From positions 81,763 to 145,762 of the forward strand of contig NZ_JAUOEK010000155.1 in NCBI RefSeq assembly GCF_030540835.1: a stretch of 64,000 nt of DNA, in the 5' to 3' direction. This document shows positions 43,482-53,659 of the stretch, piece after piece. The notes below the pieces were generated by a model. That model was given only the letters and a program-made list of their open reading frames with translations. It did not search any database and was not told where the DNA came from. The position numbers were made by a program, and so were the translations under genes. Position 1 is the first letter of the stretch, and the number at the start of each line of letters is the position of its first letter. This stretch comes from Flavivirga aquimarina (lineage in GTDB: Bacteria; Bacteroidota; Bacteroidia; Flavobacteriales; Flavobacteriaceae).

Positions 43482-46400
43482 TTAAAATTTTATTTTTCCG
43501 ACTTCAAGCTCATCTTCTTCTTTATCTAATCTTAAAATTTTTACTTTTTTAGTTTCATTTTTACTTCCATAATTTGTGAACATAGTGACCTTTAATGTAG
43601 TTGGTCCTGAAATTTTTTGAACTTCATCCCCATAATAATCTATTAATATATTATAATCTCCTTTAAATGCTTTCTTTATCATAAATTCTTCGGGACCATA
43701 ACCTTCTGTCATATCTTCAGATAATCTTCCTCCATTTTTAGAATTTTTATTACTATATAAGATTTTTTCTGCGTTCGGGTTTTCAACCCAAAGATCTAAA
43801 TCTGTATTGTTATGATTCCAATCTATCACAACTCTAACATCAACTTTTAAATCTTTAATTAATCGTTTTTGATTATAGTCTAACTTTATTTTTCTACCAT
43901 ACTTTGTTACCATATGGCAAGCTTCTACATAAGCTATTTGCTCAATTCCATAAAAGCGTTCGTCTTCATCTTTTTCAAGTAACTCTCCATCAATAATTTT
44001 ATATAATAGATCAAAAGCTTTTTGATATTCTCTTATGTTTTCATAAGCCAAAGCTAAATCTCTATAAGACTGTGGTTCTTCTGGTCTTAATTTTAAAATC
44101 TCTTTATATACATGAACTGTTAAATGATTCTTTTCTAAGCTTTCTAACTTATAAGCTAAGGCTCTCATAAGTTCATGATTATCTATATCAATTTCAATAA
44201 GGTTAGTAATAATTTGAACTGCTAATTCATATTCATTAATTGATTCAAAAAACTCAGCAATATCAATGAAAAAAGTTGGTGTATTTCTGTACTTTTTTCT
44301 TAGCTCTAGATATTTTTTATAAGCTTCATTTTTAGTGCGAATTTTTGATAGTTTTTGTATATATGAAGCATTTGGGGTCCACGTTTTAAATTGTATTTCT
44401 TCATTTATTTTTTTGTTCAATTCTGCGATTCTATCAAAATTTGTTTCAATTCCACTTTTAGTGGTTATAATAATTACCCCACTACTACCCCTACTACCAT
44501 AAATCGCACTTGCTGTATTATTTTCTAACACTTCAATACTACTTATATCATTCGGTAAAATCTCACGATAACCTTCTTCTGTATATGGTACCCCGTCAAT
44601 TACATACAGCGGAGCATTCCCATCAGAAACTAAGTTCTGACCACGAATTTCAACAGACACACTGCTCCCTGGCTCACCAGTACTTTGCTTTATATCAACA
44701 CCTGAAACCTTTCCTTGAAGTACATTTGCTAGTGAATTATCTGAACTAGATTCGCTACTTATAGATGTTACAACACTCACACATCCAGTTATCGAACTCT
44801 TTTTTTGAACGCCATACCCAACTACTATAACTTCGTCTAACATTGAGACATCTTCATCTAATGAAACATTAACAACGCTCTCACTATTTAACTCAACTTC
44901 TTTAGAAATAAAGCCTATATAGGAAAACACTAAAACATCTCCCGCATCCACATTTATAGCATAATTACCATCAAAATCTGTAACAGTTCCTTTTGATTTA
45001 TTTTTAACATATACATTTGCTCCTGTCAAAGGAAGACCTTTACTATCCCTAATAACACCTTGAACAAAATGTTTTGTCGTATCGACCCTTACCAGACTAT
45101 TAGCAGCAAGATTATTTTGATTTTGAGAAGTTATTCTCACTTGATTAGATAGAGGATTACTATTTGTATTGCTTTCTTGATTCTTAATTGTATCTGTTCT
45201 ATTATTAGATGGAATATTCTCTTTTTTAACTATCTTTTTTTCTTTTTTTAGTTTTGAGAAATCCTTATTGTACCATTTCATTAACTCTACATAATCCTCA
45301 TCTAGCTCTTCTTTCCTATAGTTTAAATCTTCTTGTCTCTCTTCTTCATTTGCTTTTGAAAGCTGCAAACGTTTTTTATATTCTTCTTTTAATTCTTTAG
45401 GTGGTTCGATTTTATATCTAACATAATCTTCAATTCTATCAAGAATAATCATAGATGTATAATTAGTTATTAAATTGTGCTTTTTAGCTAATGTTATTAT
45501 TTTCTCTTTAAGTTTTTTAGTGTTTAAATACTCTAATTTTTGCTTTGCCCATAACCTTTTTACAATTGGACTGTGACCTGCTCTATTCAAATTAATTTTA
45601 AATCTATCCGTTATTTCATTGTTATAACCAAACAATAATTCAATTTCTGTAGCTTCTTTAAATCTACCTGACAATGAAAAATCTTGTGTAACATTTGTGT
45701 TTTTTATTGGATACATTTCAAAAACATTATCATTTATTGTTGTTCCAAGAAATTGGTATGTTTCATTTGTCAACAGTTTGAATGAAGCATCAATTGATTT
45801 TATTGAAAGATTTATATAGTTGCCTGACGACTGAGTTGCTATTTGTTGAAGTTTATCATGATTTGCAGAAGTAACCGCATTTATAGTATAAATTGGAGAC
45901 TTTACTTTATTTAATTCACCCAAATTATCCATGCCATCTGTAAATAATAAATATTCATCTGCTTTATACTTATTTAAATCAACGAAAGAAGTACCACCAT
46001 CATAATTAATGTTTTTAATTTCATTTTTAAGTCGCTGCCAATTACCACTCTTTATTTCAAAATACTTAGATCTATTGACTCTATTATTAAAAGACACAAA
46101 CTCTATTTTAACATTACCTAAATGTTTAATGTATAAGCTTAAAAGCTCTAACTCCTTATCTAAGTTTCTATGCTCCATAGAATAAGACATATCCCACAAC
46201 AAAGTGATTGATTTTGGCTTTCTTTTAAGTCTTGGCTTAGGGTCAAACACTTTATATAGGTTAAAATAATCATTGTAGACTGTTATGCTTTCTGAATCTT
46301 CTAACTCTAATTCAACTGTAATTGGAGTATTCGGAATATAATTTTCAGCTTCAAAATAAGCTGTTTTAGTATTTTTATTATCATCTAAAAATTTAAACCC

Positions 46401-46976
46401 TGGATAATTATTCGTGTCTACGATTTGTATATTACTCTTATCAAAAGCTTTAATTCCTACTGAAAATTTAGACAAATTATTTTTAAAATTAAGAGGTAAC
46501 AAATAAACATGTAATTTATTATTCGCAAAAAGCACTTGCTCATATGTTATTTCAATTTCCTTAAATCCATTGGCTGGAATGGGATATACTCTTGCTTTGT
46601 AATTATTACCTTTAGTCTTTTCCAGCAATCCCGGGTCTATAATTTGCCTCACAGTACTTTCATAAGCAACACGCCCTAATTCCTTTTCTACAATTACGGC
46701 GTGTCTCAATTTACCATTAACATCCATAGCAAAATCGATAACCGATTGTCCTTGACCTAATGGAAATGATAATTCACCTTCTAAAACTCGTTCTGTCGAA
46801 TTATAAAATTTCATATTATAGGTGGTAGTTGCAATGTTACCGATAATATTTGTTTTAATATGCAATTCTGTAAGTTTGAGTGATGTAGAATCCTTGAGTA
46901 TAACTTCTGGAATTTCTTGAGCTTGAATTTGCATTGAAACTGTCAATGCAATAAAGAATATTAGTAGTGATTTCAT
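43482..46976 (-). CDS. VIT-VWA protein fused to carboxypeptidase-regulatory, TonB-plug, TPR and DUF2135-like parts
   Basis: This 1164-aa protein has a signal peptide (1-20); a VIT domain at about 21-150 (VLEGELSFPLGQGQSVIDFA, KARVYPIPANG); a VWA domain at about 256-410 with the metal site DMSYS at 262-266 and FTDGMD; a Lys/Glu-rich helix and linker (about 480-630); a CarboxypepD_reg-like domain at about 635-710 (VQGVIRDSKGLPLTGANVYV); a SusC-type plug at about 712-845 (LDEVIVVGYGVQKKSSITG, APLYVIDGVPY, SAIYGSRGSSGVIIITTKSG); TPR-like helices at about 880-1010; and a DUF2135-like end (IDWNHNNTDLDLWVENPNAE). No beta-barrel follows the plug, so it is not a transporter. It may be a secreted scaffold using the plug for binding. 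The frame is intact. Confidence 0.9.
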   Translation of the reverse strand: MKSLLIFFIALTVSMQIQAQEIPEVILKDSTSLKLTELHIKTNIIGNIATTTYNMKFYNSTERVLEGELSFPLGQGQSVIDFAMDVNGKLRHAVIVEKELGRVAYESTVRQIIDPGLLEKTKGNNYKARVYPIPANGFKEIEITYEQVLFANNKLHVYLLPLNFKNNLSKFSVGIKAFDKSNIQIVDTNNYPGFKFLDDNKNTKTAYFEAENYIPNTPITVELELEDSESITVYNDYFNLYKVFDPKPRLKRKPKSITLLWDMSYSMEHRNLDKELELLSLYIKHLGNVKIEFVSFNNRVNRSKYFEIKSGNWQRLKNEIKNINYDGGTSFVDLNKYKADEYLLFTDGMDNLGELNKVKSPIYTINAVTSANHDKLQQIATQSSGNYINLSIKSIDASFKLLTNETYQFLGTTINDNVFEMYPIKNTNVTQDFSLSGRFKEATEIELLFGYNNEITDRFKINLNRAGHSPIVKRLWAKQKLEYLNTKKLKEKIITLAKKHNLITNYTSMIILDRIEDYVRYKIEPPKELKEEYKKRLQLSKANEEERQEDLNYRKEELDEDYVELMKWYNKDFSKLKKEKKIVKKENIPSNNRTDTIKNQESNTNSNPLSNQVRITSQNQNNLAANSLVRVDTTKHFVQGVIRDSKGLPLTGANVYVKNKSKGTVTDFDGNYAINVDAGDVLVFSYIGFISKEVELNSESVVNVSLDEDVSMLDEVIVVGYGVQKKSSITGCVSVVTSISSESSSDNSLANVLQGKVSGVDIKQSTGEPGSSVSVEIRGQNLVSDGNAPLYVIDGVPYTEEGYREILPNDISSIEVLENNTASAIYGSRGSSGVIIITTKSGIETNFDRIAELNKKINEEIQFKTWTPNASYIQKLSKIRTKNEAYKKYLELRKKYRNTPTFFIDIAEFFESINEYELAVQIITNLIEIDIDNHELMRALAYKLESLEKNHLTVHVYKEILKLRPEEPQSYRDLALAYENIREYQKAFDLLYKIIDGELLEKDEDERFYGIEQIAYVEACHMVTKYGRKIKLDYNQKRLIKDLKVDVRVVIDWNHNNTDLDLWVENPNAEKILYSNKNSKNGGRLSEDMTEGYGPEEFMIKKAFKGDYNILIDYYGDEVQKISGPTTLKVTMFTNYGSKNETKKVKILRLDKEEDELEVGKIKF

Positions 46977-47071
46977 TATGGCTGATTTTAAAGTTCAACA
47001 TAAAACTAACCCTCCTTCTTTTCTTATAAAACCAATAATGAGTGAAGTGCCCTTTTGAATGAGTAAGGCAT

Positions 47072-47104
47072 AAAAAAAGGGCAAACTTTCGTTTACCCTT
47101 TTTA
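47072..47104 (-). terminator. sppA terminator
   Basis: AAAAAGGGcAAAC/GTTTaCCCTTTTT pair around TTTC, 17 bp beyond the sppA stop, with T-runs on both strands. Confidence 0.85.
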
Positions 47105-47120
47105 AGTATTATCTTTTATC

Positions 47121-48884
47121 CTATTTAATCTCCAAACTATAAGGAAATAATAATTGGATACCTTTTTTCTTAGACATTGATTTAATTTCTTTTAAAACTT
47201 TGTAACTCTCCTCCCCTAACTCTTCTTTTAAAATAGCCTCTTTGGCTTTTACTATTCCTAAGGCACTTAACATTTCATCCAAATCTTTTTCATAAATAGG
47301 AAATTCTTCTATCTTATAATCTTCAATTTCTGCTGCTTCAGAAGCTCTTTGCAATGCCAAATCTAATCCACCTAATTCATCAACCAATCCGTTGCTTAAA
47401 GCATCTATACCCGTCCAAACACGTCCTTGAGCAATGGCTTTTACATCATCTTGTTCCATATTACGACCAACTGCTACACGGTTTGTAAACAGTTCATATA
47501 TATTAACAATTTCTTCTTTTATAAAAGCACGTTGCTCATCATTAAAAGTCTCAAAAAAGCTATACGTTACCGCGTTTTTGTTAGTTATAACCTGTTCGGC
47601 ATTGATTCCCATATTACTCATTAATTGTTCTCCGTTAGGCAAAATTCCAAACACACCAATACTCCCGGTAATGGTTGTTGGTTCGGCAATGATTTTATCG
47701 GCATTACATGCTATATAATAACCGCCGGATGCTGCCATATCTCCCATCGAAACTATAACAGGTTTTACTTTTTTCGTTAGTTCTATTTCCCTCCAAATCA
47801 ATTCACTTGCCAAAGCACTTCCTCCCGGGGAGTTTATACGTAAAACTATAGCTTTTATCCTATCATCCTCCCTAGCTTCTTTCAAAGAAGCGTTCATGAT
47901 ACCATTTCCAACAGTTTCTTCATCACCTTCACCATAAATAATATCGCCTTCAGCATAAATGACAGCTATTTTGTTTTTACTCTTATTGGATCTTAATTTA
48001 TCGGCAGCATACATTGAATAATCTGCAATAACAATGGTCTCTAAATCATCATCAGGTTCGACACCCGCAGCCTGCTTAAGCTCTTTTATATATTCATCAT
48101 GATATACTATTTTATCTATAAGTTGAGATGTTTTAGCTAAATCGGCATTTCTTCCCAATAAACTATCTGCAATAGTACTTAAGCGCTCTGGAGCGATGTT
48201 CCTACTTTTCGAAATATCTTGTTTTATCTCATTCCATAGGCTATTTAAATAAACAGAAATTTGCTCTCTATTTTCATCACTCATCTCATTTGTCAAAAAT
48301 GGTTCTACAGCACTTTTGTATTTTCCAAACCGTACTACTTCCATTTTAAAACCAGATTTTTTTTGAAAATCCTTAAAATATAAACGTTCTGAATATAATC
48401 CTTTAAACTCCATCATACCAACCGGATTCATATAAATAGTATCTGCAACAGAACTTAAATAATAATCTTTCTGCGTATAAATATCTGCGTAGGCAACTAT
48501 GAATTTTCCGGATTCTTTAAATTTTAATAATGCATTTCTTAAAGCTTTCGTTTGAGAAATACCAGCATTAATAAAATTATTGTCTATTGAAATTCCTTTA
48601 ATGTTATCATCACTTGCCGCATAATGTATGGCATCAATAATATTAAATAAACCGTTTTTTTCATCTTCATTTAGAAATGGGTATTCTTTAAACTCTGTTC
48701 TATCTGCATAATCTTTTATAGGAAAATCTAATGCTAATTCTAAAACAGAATTGGATTTTACCTGAAAACCATCATCTGATGACATTTCAACGATAAGACC
48801 AATAACAAATAACCCTACAAAACAGATAACAAAAAATACAATAATACCTGTTACTGTTGATAAAACGCGTCTAATAAAATTCAT
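47121..48884 (-). CDS. sppA: Signal peptide peptidase SppA, long (67K) type
   Basis: This 587-aa membrane-bound serine protease degrades cleaved signal peptides. One N-terminal helix (about 9-33) anchors it; two S49 repeats follow. The catalytic Lys is in VVRFGKYKSAVEPFL (first repeat) and the catalytic Ser in VSMGDMAASGGYYIACNADK (second repeat), as in the E. coli enzyme; RINSPGGSALASELIWREI precedes it. The length is typical. A TAACTTTG -7 box lies between menE and this gene, suggesting separate transcription from the men genes. Confidence 0.95.
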   Translation of the reverse strand: MNFIRRVLSTVTGIIVFFVICFVGLFVIGLIVEMSSDDGFQVKSNSVLELALDFPIKDYADRTEFKEYPFLNEDEKNGLFNIIDAIHYAASDDNIKGISIDNNFINAGISQTKALRNALLKFKESGKFIVAYADIYTQKDYYLSSVADTIYMNPVGMMEFKGLYSERLYFKDFQKKSGFKMEVVRFGKYKSAVEPFLTNEMSDENREQISVYLNSLWNEIKQDISKSRNIAPERLSTIADSLLGRNADLAKTSQLIDKIVYHDEYIKELKQAAGVEPDDDLETIVIADYSMYAADKLRSNKSKNKIAVIYAEGDIIYGEGDEETVGNGIMNASLKEAREDDRIKAIVLRINSPGGSALASELIWREIELTKKVKPVIVSMGDMAASGGYYIACNADKIIAEPTTITGSIGVFGILPNGEQLMSNMGINAEQVITNKNAVTYSFFETFNDEQRAFIKEEIVNIYELFTNRVAVGRNMEQDDVKAIAQGRVWTGIDALSNGLVDELGGLDLALQRASEAAEIEDYKIEEFPIYEKDLDEMLSALGIVKAKEAILKEELGEESYKVLKEIKSMSKKKGIQLLFPYSLEIK

Positions 48885-48917
48885 AATTTTTATTTTCTAT
48901 ATGTATTAAAAAGATGA

Positions 48918-48925
48918 CAAAGTTA
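48918..48925 (-). promoter_or_regulatory. -7 box candidate for sppA
   Basis: TAACTTTG fits the consensus and stands 33 bp before the ATG, just after the menE stop. No good TTG lies at the expected distance. Confidence 0.35.
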
Positions 48926-48929
48926 CGAC

Positions 48930-50027
48930 TTAAGCTAACAAATCTAATAACTCCAATGTTTTTTTACGCTGAACCTTGCCTGAAGGCGTTTCTATAAATC
49001 GTTTAACCGTATAAATCTTTTTTGGTTTTTCAAGCTTGTTCAATCCTAAAAAAATGGACTTATCAGGTTTTTTAGAATCACTTTCCAGAACTAAAACCAG
49101 CTGTTCACCTAAAGTTTCATGAGGGATAGAGCTAATAAAAAAGCGTTCTTTTATTTTATCTTGAAGCTTAACTTCTATGGCTTCTGGGAATATTTTAAGG
49201 CCACCGGAGTTTATAACATTATCGTAACGTCCTAACCACTCAAACTCGCTTTTGGAAATGCATTTAACAATATCATTTGTTATAATTTTATCTTTTGAAA
49301 GTTTTGGTGCATCGATTATCAAGCAATCTCTTTCATCTTGCGAAATGGATATATTTGGTAACGTTTGGAAATAAGATGTTTCGACAAGCTCAGCATCACA
49401 CCCTTTTTCTTTATTAAATTTATTAATCTTTTTAACTGCGATATGAGTCACTGTCTCTGTCATACCATAAGTTTCATAAACATTTGAATTGAGATTTTGA
49501 ATCATTTTTTTTAATGTGTTTGAAACAGCAGCGCCTCCTACTATAATCGTTTTAATATGATGACAGGTATCCAATGAATTTTGAAGCTGTAATGGAATCA
49601 TAGCACAAAAATCGTAATGAATATCTATATTAAAATTTGGTTGTGAGGTCGGCGTTACCAAATCCAGTTCTAGCCCTAAAATGATAGCTCTAACAAGCAT
49701 CATTTTACCTGCAATAAAATTTGAAGGTAAACAATGTAGTGCTTTATCTCCGGGGTTTAAATTGAAAAAATCGCCTGTTGCTATAGCAGAGTTTACCATA
49801 GCTTGTTTATTAACAGACATAGACTTGGGCTTCCCTGTAGATCCGGATGTGTTAATAACTATATAATCGTTATTATCGAGCCAATCAAGTAAAAATTCTC
49901 CAATTAGCACTTCATACGGAGCCCCTTCTTTTACAAAACTATAAGCCACTTCCATGAGACCCTCATAAGTATAATGAATCCCATTTAACTTAAATCTTAT
50001 ATGAACTTTATTATATTTAGGCGTCAC
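48930..50027 (-). CDS. menE: O-succinylbenzoate-CoA ligase (MenE-type AMP-binding protein)
   Basis: This 365-aa adenylate-forming enzyme activates o-succinylbenzoate with CoA in menaquinone synthesis. P-loop INTSGSTGKPKSMSVNKQA, VYETYGMTETVTHIAV and GRYDNVINSGGLKIFPEAIE are visible, with a C-terminal Lys in TPSGKVQRKKTLELL. It is shorter than E. coli MenE (about 450 aa), which is usual in Bacteroidota. The start is GTG 50027, overlapping the CPBP gene by 11 bp. It is the last gene of the men run. Confidence 0.9.
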   Translation of the reverse strand: MTPKYNKVHIRFKLNGIHYTYEGLMEVAYSFVKEGAPYEVLIGEFLLDWLDNNDYIVINTSGSTGKPKSMSVNKQAMVNSAIATGDFFNLNPGDKALHCLPSNFIAGKMMLVRAIILGLELDLVTPTSQPNFNIDIHYDFCAMIPLQLQNSLDTCHHIKTIIVGGAAVSNTLKKMIQNLNSNVYETYGMTETVTHIAVKKINKFNKEKGCDAELVETSYFQTLPNISISQDERDCLIIDAPKLSKDKIITNDIVKCISKSEFEWLGRYDNVINSGGLKIFPEAIEVKLQDKIKERFFISSIPHETLGEQLVLVLESDSKKPDKSIFLGLNKLEKPKKIYTVKRFIETPSGKVQRKKTLELLDLLA

Positions 50028-50994
50028 GTCCTATGTCTTCTATGATTTTATAATCTTCTTTTGGTGGTTCTATAACATTTCCAAAAAGTTTATCTTTCCA
50101 ATTGGTCCAATTATATTTTTTTGAAAGAATAAAAAGCAATATAGGAAAAACTACAAATACTGGAACAAATATTTCCGTAAGTCCCATAGTTTCCGGGTCT
50201 GATACATCTTTTAAAATAGAATGTGTTTGAAAAGCAGTCCAATCTGCAGTTACCAGAAGCGCAGTAAACAAATTATTTGCAGCATGAAACCCTAATGATA
50301 GCTCCATACCTTCATCCATAAGTGTCATAATTCCTAGCATCAATCCCGTACCTATATAATAAACCATAATAACATATCCGAGTTTTTCAACTTCTGGATT
50401 TGCTATGTGAAGTAAGCCAAAAACCAAAGACGTAATAACTAATGGCACCCATTTATTTTTTGCAATAACACCAATGCCTTGCATTAAATAGCCTCTAAAC
50501 AAATACTCTTCAAAACTTGTTTGTAGTGGTATTAATATGATGGCTATAACACTAAGTATTAAAAATGGTACTAGTTTAAAATTAAACACATAATCTTCTG
50601 GTGTGATGAAATAATCGATCAAGACAAAACTACTTGATACTATTCCCCAAAGAAAGAAAATAAACCAAAACCGTTTCCAATCTATTTTTTTTCGAGTTGT
50701 AGTTAAATATATTAATGGCAGTTTATGTAAATATTTAATGGCTATCAGTAAAAACAATAACCCACCAGCAAAAGGTAACAATACGAATACTAAATTTAAA
50801 TTAGGTTCGAATAATGTCATGATATAGTTTGCATCACTCATTTGTGATTGATCTATATTACCTTTAAATGTTTCTATTCCTATAGCTATTAAATGTGGTG
50901 CGGAAAAAACAAAAACACCCATGATTGCAATTATTACTCCTATTATATACTGCCACCAATCATGTAGCCCTTTATAAGCTTGGGTTATATACAT
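50017..50994 (-). CDS. CPBP-family intramembrane metalloprotease
   Basis: This 325-aa protein has about eight membrane helices and the CAAX/Abi motifs SFEEYLFRGYLMQGI (EExxxR), LVFGLLHIANPE and LGFHAANNLFTAL, which supply the glutamates and histidines of the active site. Such proteases process prenylated or small membrane proteins and some give self-immunity to bacteriocins. It sits inside the menaquinone run, 3 bp after menC and overlapping menE by 11 bp, so it is co-expressed; a functional link to quinone synthesis is not known. Confidence 0.9.
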   Translation of the reverse strand: MYITQAYKGLHDWWQYIIGVIIAIMGVFVFSAPHLIAIGIETFKGNIDQSQMSDANYIMTLFEPNLNLVFVLLPFAGGLLFLLIAIKYLHKLPLIYLTTTRKKIDWKRFWFIFFLWGIVSSSFVLIDYFITPEDYVFNFKLVPFLILSVIAIILIPLQTSFEEYLFRGYLMQGIGVIAKNKWVPLVITSLVFGLLHIANPEVEKLGYVIMVYYIGTGLMLGIMTLMDEGMELSLGFHAANNLFTALLVTADWTAFQTHSILKDVSDPETMGLTEIFVPVFVVFPILLFILSKKYNWTNWKDKLFGNVIEPPKEDYKIIEDIGRDA

Positions 50995-50997
50995 ACT

Positions 50998-52035
50998 TTA
51001 TATATTTATGTTCCAATTTATATTATTATTATACTGTAATGTACCATTTTTAACTTGCAATGGTGAATCAAAATTATTAGTGAATAATCCGCCGGTTCCC
51101 AAACCTTGTGGTAAATCACTTTGTTTACAATACGTATATTGAGCTATTGCGTTTAGTCCGATATTACTTTCTAAAGCACTGGTCATCCACCACCCTATCT
51201 CGTTATTCTCTGCTATATTTATCCACGTATCACTTTCTCTAAATCCTCCCACTAAACTTGGTTTTAAAATAATATACTGTGGCTTTATAGTTTGTAGCAA
51301 TTCTTGTTTATCTGTTACAGGAAACACACCTATTAATTCTTCATCTAAAGCAATAGCCAATGGTGTATCCTCACATAATTGAGCCATCTCTTGTATTTGC
51401 CCCTGCCTTATGGGTTGTTCTATAGAATGTAAATCGAAGTCTGACAATACTTTTAGCTTTTCTAATGCCTCTAAAGGTAAAAAAGCACCATTAGCATCTA
51501 CTCGTAATTCAATATCTTTAGAGGTATATTCTTTTCTAATGGATTTTATAAGATTTATTTCTGTTTTAAAATCAATTGCTCCAATCTTCATTTTAATACA
51601 TGCGAAACCCGCTTCTATCTTTTGTTTTATTTGCTGTTTCATAAAGGCTTCTGTTCCCATCCAGATTAGACCGTTTATTGGGATGCTATCTTTACCCTGC
51701 GTGAATTTTGATGGAAACAGCCCAAATTGGTCTTGGCTTTCTAAAGATTTATAAGCCATTTCTAAACCAAATTGTATACTCGGAAATTCAATTAATTCAG
51801 ATAATAAATCATCTAAACCATTATTGATGTTTTTACAAAGCCATTGTAGTTTTTCTTCATAATCTGGTCTGTCATCTGCAGAAAGGCCTCTAAATAAGCC
51901 ACATTCACCTACACCTTGCTTATCTTTAGTTTTTAAAATAAGAAACCATGTTTCTTTGGTCTTTAAGACACCTCGTGATGTCCCACTAGCCTGCTTAAAA
52001 TTTAGAACGTACTTTTTATACGATGCATCTACCAT
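50998..52035 (-). CDS. menC: O-succinylbenzoate synthase
   Basis: This 345-aa enolase-superfamily enzyme dehydrates SHCHC to o-succinylbenzoate. The catalytic KxK lies in FACIKMKIGAIDF, followed by metal-ligand segments LRVDANGAF and SIEQPI, ALDEELIG, and the second Lys in QYIILKPSLVGGF. The length and order match MenC. It lies directly after the UPF0173 gene (no spacer) and 3 bp before the CPBP gene. Confidence 0.92.
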   Translation of the reverse strand: MVDASYKKYVLNFKQASGTSRGVLKTKETWFLILKTKDKQGVGECGLFRGLSADDRPDYEEKLQWLCKNINNGLDDLLSELIEFPSIQFGLEMAYKSLESQDQFGLFPSKFTQGKDSIPINGLIWMGTEAFMKQQIKQKIEAGFACIKMKIGAIDFKTEINLIKSIRKEYTSKDIELRVDANGAFLPLEALEKLKVLSDFDLHSIEQPIRQGQIQEMAQLCEDTPLAIALDEELIGVFPVTDKQELLQTIKPQYIILKPSLVGGFRESDTWINIAENNEIGWWMTSALESNIGLNAIAQYTYCKQSDLPQGLGTGGLFTNNFDSPLQVKNGTLQYNNNINWNINI

Positions 52036-52713
52036 TTATAATTCGATAAAATCGCCGATTTCCAAAAGCATTAAATCTTTTTCTTTTTCGAAAAATTTTC
52101 GTTTTGCAGCCTCGTGATCAATTTCAATATAACCAAAGGTGTCAAAGTGATAGCCTAAGACTTTATCGCACGCAACAAAATCACTTGCTAAAATAGCATC
52201 ATCGATTCCCATAGTAAAATTATCGCCAATGGGTAAAACAGCTAAGTCTAACTTTGTTTGAAGTGGAATAAGTTTCATATCGAAAGTTAAGGCTGTATCC
52301 CCAGCTATATAAATATTTTTATGTTCACCTTCAATTACAAAACCTCCCGGTTGACCTCCATAGCTTCCATCTGGAAAGGATGATGTATGAATCGCATTAA
52401 CATACTTAACCGTACCAAAATCAAAACGCCATGCTCCCCCATGATTCATAGGGTGACCTTCTATGTCTAATTTTTCATAATGTGAAATAATCTCAAAATT
52501 AGAAACAACTACAGCACCTGTTCTTTTTGCTATGGCTTCAACATCTAAAACATGATCTTGGTGTGCATGTGTTACTAAAATATAATCGGCTTTTAAGTCA
52601 TTTATATTTATATGTGATGCTTTGGGGTTTCCTGAAATGAATGGGTCTACAAGTATATTCACATCGTTTACTTGTATGCCTAAACTAGCGTGACCGTAAA
52701 AAGTGATCTTCAT
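52036..52713 (-). CDS. UPF0173 metal-dependent hydrolase (metallo-beta-lactamase fold)
   Basis: This 225-aa protein starts MKITFYGHASLGIQVNDVNI and carries the HxHxDH zinc site in VTHAHQDHVLDVEAIA, with NHGGAWRF, AGDTALTFDMKLI and LPIGDNFTMGIDDA. It matches UPF0173 (YtkL-like) hydrolases, for which no substrate is established. In several flavobacteria it stands among men genes, as here between menA (43 bp) and menC. It might be the thioesterase that frees DHNA from DHNA-CoA; that is a hypothesis based on position only. Confidence 0.88.
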   Translation of the reverse strand: MKITFYGHASLGIQVNDVNILVDPFISGNPKASHININDLKADYILVTHAHQDHVLDVEAIAKRTGAVVVSNFEIISHYEKLDIEGHPMNHGGAWRFDFGTVKYVNAIHTSSFPDGSYGGQPGGFVIEGEHKNIYIAGDTALTFDMKLIPLQTKLDLAVLPIGDNFTMGIDDAILASDFVACDKVLGYHFDTFGYIEIDHEAAKRKFFEKEKDLMLLEIGDFIEL

Positions 52714-52756
52714 TATTTTGTGATATTAAATTTAGCAAAAGTAAAATACAAAAAAA

Positions 52757-53659
52757 CTATAACAAATGTCCTATTCCCATAAGAACAGCTAATAAAACAG
52801 TTGTTAATGCTAACTTTTTTAATTCTGGATCTAATAATTTAGGGTCTGTATTTTTTCTTACCTTTTTAATATGAATCAGTAAAGGAATATAAGCGACAAT
52901 AAAAATTAAATTATACGGTGATGTATAATATAATATCCCGAATAAAGCGGATAATACAATAGCCAATCCAATTAACGTATAGTGGTATATTTTAACATTT
53001 TTAATTCCAATCTTAACTGCTAAAGTTATTTTATTTGATTTTTCATCAGATACTAAGTCTCGCATGTTATTAAGATTAAGAACTCCTGTACTCAATAATC
53101 CAATGGTGCAAGCTGGAAATAAAACTACATGATCTATCGTTTTTGCATACAATACATAGCAGCCAATAACGCTAACCAATCCAAAAAAGACAAATACAAA
53201 AGCATCTCCCAAACCTCTGTAACCATAGGCATTGCTTCCTACGGTGTATTTTATAGCTCCAACCACTGATGCTATACCAAGCAAAAAAAACAAAACAGTG
53301 AGAAAAAAATGCTTAACTCCAAATGCAGTAAAAATGAGTAAAAAGGCTAATCCAATAGAAATTAACACATTAATTTTTATAGCTTGCAACATCTCTTCAG
53401 GTGATATTTTACCAGATTGTATGGCACGTTCGGGGCCAATTCTATCATTATTATCGGTCCCTTTAACGCCGTCTCCATAATCGTTAGCCAGATTAGATAG
53501 TATTTGAAAACTTAAAGTAGTAAAAATAGCAAGGACACCTATTTTCCATTCAAAATAGCCATTGTATTCTGCTATACACGATGCTAAAATAATCCCAGAG
53601 ATTGATAGCGGCAATGTTCGTAAACGCATTGAAGCGACCCAGAGAGAGACTTTATTCAT
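52757..53659 (-). CDS. menA: 1,4-dihydroxy-2-naphthoate polyprenyltransferase
   Basis: This 300-aa UbiA-type membrane enzyme attaches the prenyl chain to DHNA, forming demethylmenaquinone. It has about eight helices; the first Asp-rich motif is NLANDYGDGVKGTDNNDR and the second lies in NLNNMRDLVSDEKSNK. The start ATG 53659 abuts the TAA of menB, indicating coupling. The length matches the family. Confidence 0.93.
   Translation of the reverse strand: MNKVSLWVASMRLRTLPLSISGIILASCIAEYNGYFEWKIGVLAIFTTLSFQILSNLANDYGDGVKGTDNNDRIGPERAIQSGKISPEEMLQAIKINVLISIGLAFLLIFTAFGVKHFFLTVLFFLLGIASVVGAIKYTVGSNAYGYRGLGDAFVFVFFGLVSVIGCYVLYAKTIDHVVLFPACTIGLLSTGVLNLNNMRDLVSDEKSNKITLAVKIGIKNVKIYHYTLIGLAIVLSALFGILYYTSPYNLIFIVAYIPLLIHIKKVRKNTDPKLLDPELKKLALTTVLLAVLMGIGHLL

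Noticed and set aside
44510..44749. 79-aa plus-strand frame opposite the plug domain
   Set aside because: It is antisense to a well-supported domain, with odd His/Leu composition and no promoter.
43482..46976. SusC/TonB-dependent transporter
   Set aside because: Plug and regulatory domain are present, but no 22-strand barrel and no C-terminal aromatic; the rest is VIT, VWA, TPR and DUF2135-like.
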